Part shown: piece by piece, positions 22,000 to 32,177 of the stretch
Position numbering within the stretch: the stretch's first letter is position 1
Layout of the letters: every line of letters begins with the position of its first letter
Assembly (NCBI RefSeq): GCF_026914185.1
Contig: NC_070561.1
Location: 5,146,001-5,210,000, forward strand
Direction of reading: 5' to 3'
From: Puccinia triticina
Lineage: Eukaryota; Basidiomycota; Pucciniomycetes; Pucciniales; Pucciniaceae
DNA: 64,000 nt
Notes under the pieces: generated by a model
Databases searched by the model: none
Told to the model about the DNA's origin: nothing
The model's input: only the letters and a program-made list of their open reading frames with translations
Translations under genes and position numbers: made by a program

Positions 22000-22221
22000 T
22001 ATAATTATAGGTAATATAATCAACCAATATGAAGTGATATAATGGTATTATGGTGCTGAAGATGGCTGAATCAGTTGAATATGATTTCAAAGTTGAATAG
22101 AGCAGCACTGTAGGTTTCCTACAAGAAAGATTTGGAGGCTTCATGTTGAATTTTGTACATTTTATTGAATTAATCAGTGATTATATTACCTATACTTATA
22201 TCGGTGCCAAACAGGGCCTAG

Positions 22222-22704
22222 GATTAGAGTGTGGATGAGTGTTGGGTGACTTGTGAGTTCTGGGTGAGGAACTGGGGAGCAGGCCACTGGGGGTGGAGAG
22301 AGCTCCTTTTATAGACAAAAGGGGAGCCCCAGAGGGGGCTTGTGGGTTAGGTTTCAGCTAATCTAGACAACAGGGTGAGGGATTTTAGCTGGTGGGAGTA
22401 GATACAAATGATGTCATAACCCCCCAGGGGTGCATGAATGGTGTCAGAATATACAACAGAACATTCTAAACATGCCAGGGGTGCAAACGTGATGTCAGAA
22501 TATACAACAGAACATTCTAACACATGCATAAGGTGACAGTAGACTGCATGAGCTTTCATACAGGGGTAATTAGTGTATACACAAAGTCTGAGGCTGCAGA
22601 AACAGTGTAAATGATGTCATACTATGTATATAGAGGAGTGTATTTAGCTAATATGTAATGAGTGTAGCCTGACAGGGAGATGCATTTTTTTATCCTGTGA
22701 TATG
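22222..22704. other. Unassigned stretch with an approximate duplication
   Basis: The phrase GTCAGAATATACAACAGAAC occurs twice (about 22442 and 22493), an imperfect short tandem duplication. No gene recognised. Confidence 0.4.
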
Positions 22705-22709
22705 TATGG

Positions 22710-23519
22710 TGAGGAACTCTGGCCGGTGCTAGGCCGGCAGCAGTTCGTGGAGGGGAAAAGGAAAATGAAAGTCTGAGATATGTATGCCCTCCGGTTATGA
22801 TTGGCCGTAAAAGAGCGCGGTGAGTCGTGTAGCGTTGAGTAGGGATTGATTTTACGACGGCTGGAGTTGCGCGTCGGCGGTGTTTGTGTTGAGAAGGGGG
22901 CCGGGGATACTGCCGGCGGGATGAGGGATGTGATCTAAACCAGTAATGTGGAGGAGATCGGCGTTTTGCGGGGTAAAGAACTTAAAGACGTGAGATTCGG
23001 GCAGACAAGTGCCAAGACGTGAACTTTGAATTTTGATGGTTAACTGAGAATTTTATGGTTCAGAGTGGGTCCATGCCGCTCCAAAGCCTGAGTTCAAACT
23101 GAACTCAAACCTTGGAGTTGGTGACATGTAGCAGACATCTCATCACAACCTAGCGCGCACGCGCGCGCTACAACAAACAAAACAGCAGACACAAAACAAA
23201 ACAAAAGGAAACAAGACAAAAACCAACCCTCCTCATCCAAACCCTATCCAACGCGCGCAGAATGAAAGAGGAAAATAACAAAACATGATGAAAGTGAAAT
23301 AGAAAGGGAACAAAGACATAAAAACAGAAACAAAAAGAAAGAAGGAAAAGAAAACCTGAAACGTCTTGAGGATGCGCGCCACGCCGCGCCATTGAATCTT
23401 GAGGAAGCCTTGAGGGCCGGAAAATTGAAGTCTTGATGTCTTGAATCCTGACGTCCTCTGGCGCGCGCCATGCGCGGAAAAAAGCTTGATCCTACGCGTG
23501 TACCAGATTGTCCACCACA
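22710..23519 (-). repeat. 3' LTR of the young element
   Basis: Begins TGAGGAACTCTGGCCGG and ends TGTCCACCACA on the plus strand. Contains CTAGCGCGCACGCGCGCGCT (alternating GC) and a GTTTTGTTTTGT-type run on the minus strand. Nearly identical to 26634-27442. Confidence 0.9.
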
Positions 23520-23716
23520 TCCACCCACGACTTGCAGTCTGTCCCTAGACTGCTTGTCCAATGCCCGTGCCTAAAGAAAATCCAAGCCCTGAAAAGGAAA
23601 GAGAAAGAAACCAGGCGCGCCCGCGGTGCTCACGAGCGTGGCAAGAAGTAGAGTTTTCAAGAATTGCGGTAGTAACTACCCAGGAGATGCATACTTGGAG
23701 GGGAACTTACTTCTGG

Positions 23717-26368
23717 TCAAGAATGTCCCCGCGAGAAAAGAACCTCTTCATCTGATCCGCCGTGAAACCAACAACTAAGAACAGCGCCGTCGCTCTCTTG
23801 AAGCATGTAGAGATTGTCCAAAGCTTGATGATCGATGTTATTGATATTCTGGAGACTCTTTGGGTTAAGAACGAAATGACTGCTAGCGTTGGTCTGAGCG
23901 ATTCGACGGACAGGAAGCTTGATTTCTACTTTCTCAAACTCCGCAAGGACAAAGAATTCCAACCAGATCGGATGACAATCAACAGCATAAAAAGTCGAGA
24001 AGCTCCACCCGTCGTTCCTTTGACCGCACGCCAACTGGAAAGAATCTAGTTTACCCTCGTTGCGGAGACGATGGTGAAATGAAAGATCTTGAATGAATTG
24101 AGCAGCTGAGGAGAGACGTGTTTGATGAAATAGACCCTTGTTCTGAAATTTGGTCCAATCTGATGAGAGAGATTGTTCCAGAAGAATAGAGCTGAATAGT
24201 CCAAGTAGGTTGTCACCGATAACGCGTGGATGAGATCCCAAAAGGAGAGATTGTGATTGGGAACCGGGCACAAAGCCTGCAGTGTTGAATCCTTCGCCTA
24301 GACCACCGGACGGCTCCTTCAACACTTCCAGCTTGTTTCCAACTCGCCGATGAGAAAACCGCGCCCTCCTTCGACCAATGACAAAAGGAATGGCTGCCAA
24401 TGCATCCAAGCCACTCTCCCAAAACGAATTCGCAACCTTCTGTAGATGATACAACGGTCCTTGTATCTCGCTATGACAATCAAGAACGGTCGGCCGTAAT
24501 AGAGCCAAACTAAACAAAAAGAAGGGCGACCAGGCGTCGCTCACAAAAGTGGCAGAACGTAGGGTTTTGACAAGATGATGGGTATCTACCCAGAGGTGCA
24601 TACTAAGGAGGGGACTTACTTCTAGTCTTTCCACCTCCGCAAGAAAACAGGATTCTGACCTGATCAGATAAAAACCAGCAGCTAAGAGAGGCGCTGTCGA
24701 GATCCTAGAGTCCGTGAGATCCGCGCTGAATTTGACGATTGATCCAATAGATCCGGAGATTTTCCTGCAGTTTCCTCGCCCTAGCTCCAATTGAATACAT
24801 AGTAGTTTACCCTCATTGCGGAGACGACCTTTGGATGTGAGAAGTCGATCGGGGCCTACTCCTGTTCGCCTCTGCGCATAACTTAGATTCACCTTGCCGG
24901 TTGTGATCAAAAAGCAAAACGATTTGCTGGTATTGATGTGCGGGACCGAACCCTCACAAGTGTTGATAAAGTCGTAAGAAGAGAGAAGGTCGAGGGGGAT
25001 TAAAGCCCTGTTTCCGCCTCGAGTGACATTCAAAAGCTTTGGATGGTTGGGCAGTTGAACGAAAACCGTTGTAAGACGTTGCGGAACCTCAATTAGGGGC
25101 TCGGAAAGATCCAGGCGGAGGACTTTCTCTCCTACATCAGCAGGGCGACTTTCCTTCTTGACCAAAGGCGCCATCGTCGACGGCTTGAAATCTAACATCT
25201 GAGTGATTTCGAGTTCCATGCTAGATCGAAGGCCTCCATCCAAAGAATCCATCTGATTATTTGGGGCCTGTCCTGCTAAGCAAGATTCCAAAGGAAAAGA
25301 GGAAGGACTGGACGACGACGTCGATTCTGACTGGACGACTTCTGGATGACTGAACTCTTCAGTCAATTGCTTGAAGATCTCGGAATTAGCGCTCCTATCT
25401 TCCTCCATATCAGGGATTGTACACGCGGACACCTCAACAAAACCAAGGCCTGGAGGAAAGGCCAAAGGAAGAAATTCCATATAATGCAGCTTCTTAGCTG
25501 ATTCGGTAGCCATACGCGTAAACTCCTTTAAGGGACCGAGACCTGGAGGGAAGGACGCAGAGAGAACCTTGGATGACTTGAAATTTTCATATTGTTCTCG
25601 AGCGGGATTGTGTTGATTGACTCGAGCAAAAGGATCGAATGCGACTACGGCGGGAGGATCAATGACAAAGGGTTGCCAGCTTCCGCAACTCACATTCAAC
25701 CTGACCGGCGGCTGTGAGAGCTGGGAGAAAGTGTGATTTGACTCTGCATGTGCCTGATCAGAAGGCTCCGATTCGACGTCCCAATCTTCTTTATTTAATT
25801 CAAGAAATTCTTCGGGTAAGACGTCCCCAAACCGAGTTGCAGATGGCTCCAAACGAGTAGTAATAGTCGCTGGTGGTGGTCGATCGGTCTCTTCCAACGA
25901 ACTAGATGAGCTGAGCAATGAACATCGATAAGCCAGACAGAACGCTTTGTGTGCAAGGGTTTGAATTCCTTCTTCATCAATGTTTTCATCCTTGAGCAAA
26001 TAGCAGGCAATTGATTCGAACGATTGACAAAAACTTGGGTAATCTTCAACGGGAGAGATCCCTTCCCTCGCCGACCAGTGCAAAAGCAAGTCTTCCAAGT
26101 CCTGAACCGTGAACTGAGCAACATCCTCTCGTCCCCAGTACAAAAGCATTGAGGCCTTGAGCCTCTCCCAATCATGATCCTCGAATCCATCCAGCGCCTC
26201 GACAACGTCCATCAACTCGTCCGTACGCATGAAGAAACAAATTTGATGGGCCATGTCGTAGTCGGACGCTCCATCCAGCTCTGCTGCGAGCTGATAGGAA
26301 TCCAAGAACCGTTCAACATTCGTGCCATCGAAACCAAAGTCCTGATCCTGTGGTTGGATCTTGACCAT
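23717..26368 (-). CDS. Gag-like protein of a non-autonomous LTR retroelement
   Basis: About 883 residues from the ATG at 26368. Residues 1-170 align with the Gag of the element at 1-1458 (KIQPQDQDFGFDGTNVERFL against KIKPQDGLNFDGSNIKRFLA, then DGASDYDMAHQI against DNASDYDKARQV). A serine-rich linker follows. The C-terminal half has no recognised domain and includes an internal duplication: RLRNEGKL occurs twice, about 270 residues apart, each followed by related sequence. No CCHC knuckle, no RT YXDD motif and no integrase motif. Three copies of a leader-like motif lie in the element (see 24585 and 23680). Presumed role: capsid assembly; the remainder may be captured or degenerate sequence that stays open. 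Confidence 0.75.
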   Translation of the reverse strand: MVKIQPQDQDFGFDGTNVERFLDSYQLAAELDGASDYDMAHQICFFMRTDELMDVVEALDGFEDHDWERLKASMLLYWGREDVAQFTVQDLEDLLLHWSAREGISPVEDYPSFCQSFESIACYLLKDENIDEEGIQTLAHKAFCLAYRCSLLSSSSSLEETDRPPPATITTRLEPSATRFGDVLPEEFLELNKEDWDVESEPSDQAHAESNHTFSQLSQPPVRLNVSCGSWQPFVIDPPAVVAFDPFARVNQHNPAREQYENFKSSKVLSASFPPGLGPLKEFTRMATESAKKLHYMEFLPLAFPPGLGFVEVSACTIPDMEEDRSANSEIFKQLTEEFSHPEVVQSESTSSSSPSSFPLESCLAGQAPNNQMDSLDGGLRSSMELEITQMLDFKPSTMAPLVKKESRPADVGEKVLRLDLSEPLIEVPQRLTTVFVQLPNHPKLLNVTRGGNRALIPLDLLSSYDFINTCEGSVPHINTSKSFCFLITTGKVNLSYAQRRTGVGPDRLLTSKGRLRNEGKLLCIQLELGRGNCRKISGSIGSIVKFSADLTDSRISTAPLLAAGFYLIRSESCFLAEVERLEVSPLLSMHLWVDTHHLVKTLRSATFVSDAWSPFFLFSLALLRPTVLDCHSEIQGPLYHLQKVANSFWESGLDALAAIPFVIGRRRARFSHRRVGNKLEVLKEPSGGLGEGFNTAGFVPGSQSQSLLLGSHPRVIGDNLLGLFSSILLEQSLSSDWTKFQNKGLFHQTRLSSAAQFIQDLSFHHRLRNEGKLDSFQLACGQRNDGWSFSTFYAVDCHPIWLEFFVLAEFEKVEIKLPVRRIAQTNASSHFVLNPKSLQNINNIDHQALDNLYMLQESDGAVLSCWFHGGSDEEVLFSRGHS

Positions 26369-26389
26369 CACGTGCCGTCGAACAAGCTC

Positions 26390-26490
26390 CTAAAAAAAAC
26401 CACGATTCCGAGAGGCTCACAGCAGTGGCAACGTAATGCTTTCGACTATGTAGTAGGAGCCCTCGGAGGTGCACGATTGGAGGAACTTAC
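26390..26490 (-). other. Putative leader intron of the young element
   Basis: Donor AAAGTAAGT at 26490 and acceptor TTTTTTTTAG ending at 26390, 101 nt, 22 nt before the start codon. Parallel to 1471-1580 in the other element. Confidence 0.5.
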
Positions 26491-26581
26491 TTTTATCCTC
26501 TTCTGCCTCCGCTGCTGAACACAAAAAGAAACTTTAAATGAAGACAAAGACCGCCAAGCGTCTCGAAACCGTTCAAATCGG

Positions 26582-26631
26582 CGAGACTGTAAATCTTGAG
26601 GTCGCTGGTTCGATCCCGGCTCGGGGGACCA
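26582..26631 (-). promoter_or_regulatory. Extended primer-binding site, complementary to the tRNA-Tyr 3' half
   Basis: The plus strand equals tRNA nucleotides 27-73 plus CCA with the GTA anticodon in the loop CTGTAAA and the T arm GGTTCGATCCC. It is separated from the LTR by AA. Only one base differs from 1855-1904, while the neighbouring leader sequence cannot be aligned. Confidence 0.8.
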
Positions 26632-26633
26632 AA

Positions 26634-27442
26634 TGAGGAACTCTGGCCGGTGCTAGGCCGGCAGCAGTTCGTGGAGGGGAAAAGGAAAATGAAAGTCTGA
26701 GATATGTATGCCCTCCGGTTATGATTGGCCGTAAAAGAGCGCAGTGAGTCGTGTAGCGTTGAGTAGGGATTGATTTTACGAGGCTGGAGTTGCGCGTCGG
26801 CGGTGTTTGTGTTGAGAAGGGGGCCGGGGATACTGCCGGCGGGATGAGGGATGTGATCTAAACCAGTAATGTGGAGGAGATCGGCGTTTTGCGGGGTAAA
26901 GAACTTAAAGACGTGAGATTCGGGCAGACAAGTGCCAAGACGTGAACTTTGAATTTTGATGGTTAACTGAGAATTTTATGGTTCAGAGTGGGTCCATGCC
27001 GCTCCAAAGCCTGAGTTCAAACTGAACTCAAACCTTGGAGTTGGTGACATGTAGCAGACATCTCATCACAACCTAGCGCGCACGCGCGCGCTACAACAAA
27101 CAAAACAGCAGACACAAAACAAAACAAAAGGAAACAAGACAAAAACCAACCCTCCTCATCCAAACCCTATCCAACGCGCGCAGAATGAAAGAGGAAAATA
27201 ACAAAACATGATGAAAGTGAAATAGAAAGGGAACAAAGACATAAAAACAGAAACAAAAAGAAAGAAGGAAAAGAAAACCTGAAACGTCTTGAGGATGCGC
27301 GCCACACCGCGCCATTGAATCTTGAGGAAGCCTTGAGGGCCGGAAAATTGAAGTCTTGATGTCTTGAATCCTGACGTCCTCTGGCGCGCGCCATGCGCGG
27401 AAAAAAGCTTGATCCTACGCGTGTACCAGATTGTCCACCACA
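26634..27442 (-). repeat. 5' LTR of the young element
   Basis: Same sequence as 22710-23519 apart from about two substitutions and a 1-bp deletion (TTTACGAGGCTGG against TTTACGACGGCTGG). Followed by ATGG, part of the target duplication. Confidence 0.9.
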
Positions 27443-27446
27443 ATGG

Positions 27447-28027
27447 GTGTACTACGGTGAAACTTGGGTTGAGGCAGGTGACAGCTGGGTTACTGGGGCT
27501 GGCCGTGTGATAGGTGTCCATGAGGTGTAACTTCCACACCAGAGGGGGCCCAGGGGTGCTTCCAGTGGTGTCTAGGGGTGAGATTGGCCGTAGAATCCAT
27601 TTCTGGGGTCCATTTGGTGGTATCTTGAGGCCTAGTATGTATGAGTAATTATGTGGCATAGAAAAAATGTTTTATTTTTCCACTTTTCCGTCTACCACAA
27701 TGCACTACCAATACAATGTATCAAAGGCACCAATACATCATTTCAAAGCTCAATGTAGCACATTGGCCCCTCAATAAATAAATTCCAAAAAAAACTGTAG
27801 TGCATTGGCGTGCTGTTATACAAAACAAAACTTCCTGTGTAACGGAGCGGGTGCATGTTACAATACTGTTACAGTGTAGCTTTGATACATTAAGATACAC
27901 TACACACCGCTACAAATAAATTTAATTGTAATGGTTAAATCATTGCTTCCCAAGAGGAGCCTCCCACCAAGCCTAAATGTTCTTTCAGCATAAGGAAACA
28001 ATAGTTTTAGGAAGGTATCACAACCCA
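27447..28027. other. Unassigned stretch
   Basis: Repeated short phrases such as GTAGCACATTGG and GTAGTGCATTGGCG at 27680-27810, and no ORF of interest. Confidence 0.4.
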
Positions 28028-28197
28028 TTTTGAAATGGGTTGGCCTAAAGGCACGCCAAAAAATTACTCAAAGCACGCCATGTTTTTGGCGTGCGGGGTT
28101 GGGTGCGCCAAGAAAATTGGTGTGAACTTCCAAAAAAAGCCAATTTATTGGCGCTCTGGGCCGTGTACGCCAACATTTGTGGCGTTTGGGTCCCAGC

Positions 28198-28593
28198 TCA
28201 GGGTGTAAATGGGTCGGGCTGACCCAAAACCAACCCAAGACCCGTCGGGTTTTGGGTCGGGTTCAGGCACGTTCTTAAAGAAAATGGCATGACCCAAACC
28301 CAACCCGACCCGTCTTGTAAAATCATCGGGTTGGGTCCGGGCAGCCTATTTCCTAATTGGGTCAGCCTGCAACCCAAATATAGCGCCTCCAACAGTCAAG
28401 TTGGGGGGTTTTGGCGCCTAATAGGTTGGGTTGACCCAAGACCCAAGCAGACCCAACCCAAAAAAGTATGACATCGGGTTGGGTTTGGGCAGCATATTTT
28501 AAAATCTGCCCCGGCCCAACCCAACCCGCGCTAAACGTTGGGTTGGGTTTGGGTGCTGTTTTTTGAACCGAACCCGACCATTTTACACCCTGA
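28198..28593. mobile_element. hAT-like element rich in GGGTTGGG motifs
   Basis: Ends TCAGGGTGTAAATGG and, inverted, TCAGGGTGTAAAATGG, with a perfect 8-bp duplication GTCCCAGC (28190-28197, 28594-28601). The interior is largely GGGTTGGGT and ACCCAACCC in both orientations. Nested in 28037-29601. Confidence 0.9.
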
Positions 28594-28739
28594 GTCCCAG
28601 CACACCAATTGTGCAGGTAAAATTGGTGTGCTGGCCTCAGGACGCCAAGAATTGGGGCATAGAAAATTGGCACGCCCACCCTTTTGGTGTGTGACCAATC
28701 TACAAGCCCAATAAAATGGGGTGCTCACAACATTTTGCG

Positions 28740-29330
28740 AAGAGGGAAGTTCCTCCCTGCGAGCTGGTATGTGTATACCAACTCACCAAGAGGGACTCTC
28801 CTTCTGGCGAGCTGGTATGCGTATACCAGCTCGCCAAGAGGAAATCCCCTCCCGGCGAGCTGGTATGCACATACCAGCTCTCCAAGAGGGGAATCTCCTC
28901 CCGGTGAACTCCTCTCTTGGTGAGCTGTTTGTGTATACCAGCTCTCCTAGAGGGACTCTCCCCCCGGCAAGCTGGTATACATATACCAGCTTTCCGGGAT
29001 GGGATAGTTCTTGGAGGGACTCTCCTCCCAAAGATTTCTCTTGGAGAGCTGGTAAAAATCCATCTCCAGGCGATCTAGCAAACTAGAAGAACACCCTTCC
29101 TTTGGGCTGGCTCTCCGGGAGGAATATGTACCTCTTGGCAAGCTAGACCTTTGAACGGCCCACCAAGGGTGTTAATCCCAGCGAGCTGGTCAAAGTTCAG
29201 CTCTCCATGAGGTAAGTATTCCTCTTGAAGAGCTGGATTTGTACCAGCTCTCCAGGAGTTTATGTACCTCTCCAGCTTGCCAAGAGCTCTCCAGGCAAGG
29301 AAAAATTACCTCCACCTCACTGAGAGCTCT
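28740..29330. repeat. GAGCTGGTAT/ATACCAGCTC palindromic minisatellite
   Basis: About ten degenerate units of the form GAGCTGGTATGCGTATACCA with spacers like GCCAAGAGGGACTCTCC. Each unit is a hairpin. The architecture matches the ACCGGT arrays, but the core sequence is different. Confidence 0.8.
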
Positions 29331-29982
29331 TGACAATCTGGAATTTTAATGGAGTGCCAGAATTGGTGTGCTAAGCCTGGGGACGCCAAAAATGCTGGCG
29401 TGCCCAGCTGGTATACGCCAACATTTTTTGGGGGATTGGCGTCTCCAGTCCCGTATGCCTGCAGACTTGGCGTATGAGAGTTCTCACACCATTCTTTTTG
29501 GCGTAGTTGAGCCACACACCATTCAAATATGGTGTGGCTTCCCTGAGCATGCCTTTTTGGCGTGCTCCAAGTAAAGTTTTGGTGTGCCTTCAGGCTGACC
29601 CTTTTGAAATCCACATAACATGAAACCCTCTAATAGGTTAATTAGGTTAATCTTGGCTATACTCATTTTGAGTCCTAGTTTGGGAGCTGCAGCACCTTTT
29701 AGCAAGGGATCCTACAGGATGCTTTGCCTCTCCAGTAGGCCTGCACAAAAACAGTTTGATGAAATGGACATCTTAAAACCAGGCAAACTCTGGTTGAGGT
29801 TTCTCAGCTTGGCCTGTATTTTATGACTTTCAATATACTATTATACATGTGAATAATTTGTCAATTTTGGCCAATCCACCAAACCCTGAACACTAATGAT
29901 CAATGAAATAATGGTGTTTGGAGATATTAGGATTGACAGATTTAGAAATTGGGAAATCCAAAACAAAACTGCAGAAAAAAAC

Positions 29983-30610
29983 TAGAGATCGCCAAGTGGA
30001 CCCGTGCTCGGGTACCCGGGACCCGCGGGTGGGTACCCGCCACATGGCGTTGGGTACCTGCGCGCGGGTGCCGTGTACGGGTCCGGGTGCGGGATTTTGG
30101 GCAAAAAAGCACCAGGTACCCAGATACCCGCCAAAAATACCCGCGGCAGGCGGGTCTTCCAGGTACCCGGGTACCTGCTGTTACAGTCACCGAGGGGGTT
30201 GATTCCTCAAGATGACCGGGACAGATCCTGGTCATCAAGGGGAATCAGCCCTCTCGATGACCGGGCCAGATCCCGGTCATCGAGAGGAAACAACCCTCTC
30301 GATGACCGGGACAGAACCTGGTCATCGAGAGAAAACAATACTCTCAATGACCGGGACAGGACCCGGTCATCAAGAGGAAACAACCCTCCCAATGACTGGG
30401 ACAGAGCCCGGTCATTGAGAGGAACCATCACTCCTGATGAACAGTCTGTAGCTGTCATTGAGTGAGGGTGTTGGATAAAAAAAAGCACAAGTACCCGCGG
30501 TACCCGCAAAAAGTACCGCCGGTACCCGCCCGCGGGTGCCATGTACGGGTACGGGTGTCTGAATATCACGAAAAACACCGCGGGTACCCGGGTCCACTTG
30601 GCAATCTCCA
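29983..30610. mobile_element. TIR element with GGTACCCG repeats and ACCGGG minisatellite
   Basis: Ends TAGAGATCGCCAAGTGGACC and, inverted, TGGAGATTGCCAAGTGGACC, flanked by the 8-bp AAAAAAAC on both sides (29975-29982, 30611-30618). Subterminal GGTACCCG/CGGGTACC repeats. The centre is a GATGACCGGG minisatellite (30205-30470). A truncated relative may start at 34632 (CCAAGTGAACCCGGGTGCGG). Confidence 0.8.
30205..30470. repeat. GATGACCGGGACAG...CCGGTCATC palindromic minisatellite
   Basis: Six units of ATGACCGGGACAGA, then CCCGGTCATCGAGAGGAAAC. Each unit is a hairpin with a short loop. Same ACCGGK core as 20800-21640. Confidence 0.85.
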
Positions 30611-30874
30611 AAAAAAACAGTCACACTGTGTCTGGGGAGGGTAAATATCTCCCAAAGTTCCCCAATAAAAGAGTTGAATTTTATATTCTTGATAGTTTGG
30701 GCTGAAGCTTGAGCTAAAAGGATGAATGTCAGCCTCAGAGTCAGCACAGCTGACCTAAAGTCTGCCTTTTCTACACTCTTACATATGAATCACTTCATTT
30801 TTTTTAATCTTAAGAGTTACACTTATTTTGACTTCATATTCTGTTTTTGCTTGCAATTTTAACCCTAGTTACAA

Positions 30875-31596
30875 TGTCAGGGTGCGTCTCTTATGTGATG
30901 GTACCCTGAATGAAATCGGCTACTCAGTTGATGAGACTTGCGCTGGCGAGGCAAACTAAACTTAAACTTCAGACCGGATTCTGTCTCAATTCTACCGTCG
31001 ATGCGGGAAGAGGAGCCACACCTCTATAAGAGGGGCCCAGTAGAGCGGACTCTTACTGGAATCTAGAGGATTCTGGCGCCGAGGATAACAGAGAGAAGGA
31101 GAGGAGGAAACCTTTCTGGCTTACCTTGTCAGTGACTTACACAGACCAAGTGGTAGGCTAGAAAGGATGAACGCAAGGAGGTTGGGAGGAAAAGTGGGAT
31201 AGAGATATGAGGGGAGGTTGTAGGAAGCAGATAAGTAGGATTTGAAGTGGTAGTTTAGTTGGAAAGGCCCCAATCGTTGGCAAACAACAATGTCGGCGGG
31301 CTTGGTACCAAATGAACTCTGGGGAAAACTCTCCTTGACTGAGAGCCCCGTACTATATGTGAGAAGTGATGGTTGGTTCTTCGACCTCCACTTCTCCAAT
31401 CTTCTTGCCCGCTGTTAAGCGGGCATAATTCAACTCAACTAGACAACAGTTTCTGGGTGAGTCACCGCAGTGATCACTGCTTTATGGCTGACTTGCCCAG
31501 CCTTTGTAATCTAATTTCCGCGCTTCTTGCCGGAGGGCTGCCTGCGCGGCTTCTTTGTTGGCTCTCCATGCCGTCTGAACTAGCGGAGGGCTGACA
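30875..31596. repeat. Second LTR-like element nested in the first
   Basis: 722 bp from TGTCAGGGTGCG to GGAGGGCTGACA, flanked by TACAA and TACCA (four of five). The host LTR reads continuously when it is removed (compare CTAGTTACACCTTACC at 57160-58141). Contains CTCTATAAGAGG, which could be its TATA region. Likely a solo LTR of a different family. Confidence 0.7.
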
Positions 31597-32177
31597 TACC
31601 ACTTACCAATTTTTTGTAACTCCATTCCTTCCCTCAGTTCTTGAGTTGTGGCGCGCATGCGCAGTTGTGATGTGTAAGCGCTATCAGGCGCGCCAAATTA
31701 CATGTACATATGTAATTACATAAGCAAACTGTGAAAATTTTTGGAGTCAGGATCCCCCCTTACCTGAGGAGGATCTACAGACTTCAGACACCCAGAACCA
31801 CACCCCCAGATAACCCAGGATCACCACCAAAGAGGATACCACACTCCCAGTACACCTACCGTCACAGGCACCTAGGATATTGACAGTAAGTATCACTCTT
31901 TCACTGAATCTCAGAGGTACAACTCTGTGTCTCTTTGATTGCTCTCTATTTTTCTTGCTTCTGCCCAATCTTTGATCACAGGTCTTCTTAAATCTTGACC
32001 TCATAACCAAATGATTCTGCTGCTTCACATCCTTCTTTTTCTGTGGTTTTTGTAAGAAACAAACCACATAGGTTTCACTTTAAAGAACCTTGGCTATCCA
32101 GAGAGAAGTCCAAAAACTTGTGGCTGGATTAAACTTGTCTAATCCAGGAGCCCTCCACATTTCTTTGGTGAGAGGAG

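Larger units (their letters stand above)
20336..22218. mobile_element. Harbinger-like MITE interrupted by a TIR element
   Basis: Ends GGCCCTGTTTGGCACC and GGTGCCAAACAGGGCC, flanked by TAG on both sides (20333-20335, 22219-22221). The right 200 bp match the intact 262-bp copy at 33695-33956. The element at 20362-21999 is inserted about 26 bp from the left end. 3-bp duplications and GGCCYYGTTTGG ends fit the PIF/Harbinger group. Confidence 0.8.
22710..27442 (-). mobile_element. Complete young LTR retroelement with a single Gag-like ORF
   Basis: Two LTRs (22710-23519, 810 bp; 26634-27442, 809 bp) differ by only about two substitutions and one 1-bp indel by eye. Ends are TG and CA, with ATGG repeated at both outer flanks (22706-22709, 27443-27446). 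The internal 3.1 kb holds the extended primer-binding site, a leader intron and one 884-codon frame. No reverse transcriptase, integrase or RNase H motif is visible in any frame, so it should depend on enzymes from another element. Confidence 0.85.
28037..29601. mobile_element. TIR element with a GAGCTGGTAT minisatellite
   Basis: Ends GGGTTGGCCTAAAGGCACGC and, inverted, GGGTCAGCCTGAAGGCACAC, with a perfect 9-bp duplication TTTTGAAAT (28028-28036, 29602-29610). The ends clearly resemble those of 20362-21999 (GGGTCAGCCTAAATGCACTC). Subterminal GGCGTGCC/GGCGTGC motifs replace the GGAGTGCA motifs of that element. A hAT element (28198-28593) is nested inside. No transposase. Confidence 0.85.
29625..30720 (+). 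repeat. Dispersed repeat, copy 2, split by a TIR element
   Basis: Matches 16555-17100; see that entry for shared blocks. More AT-rich than copy 1 (many C-to-T and G-to-A differences), which would fit older age or methylation-driven decay. Confidence 0.65.

Noticed and set aside
23567..27394. Functional alternating GCGCGC (Z-DNA) element in LTRs
   Set aside because: Short and LTR-borne; no further support than composition.
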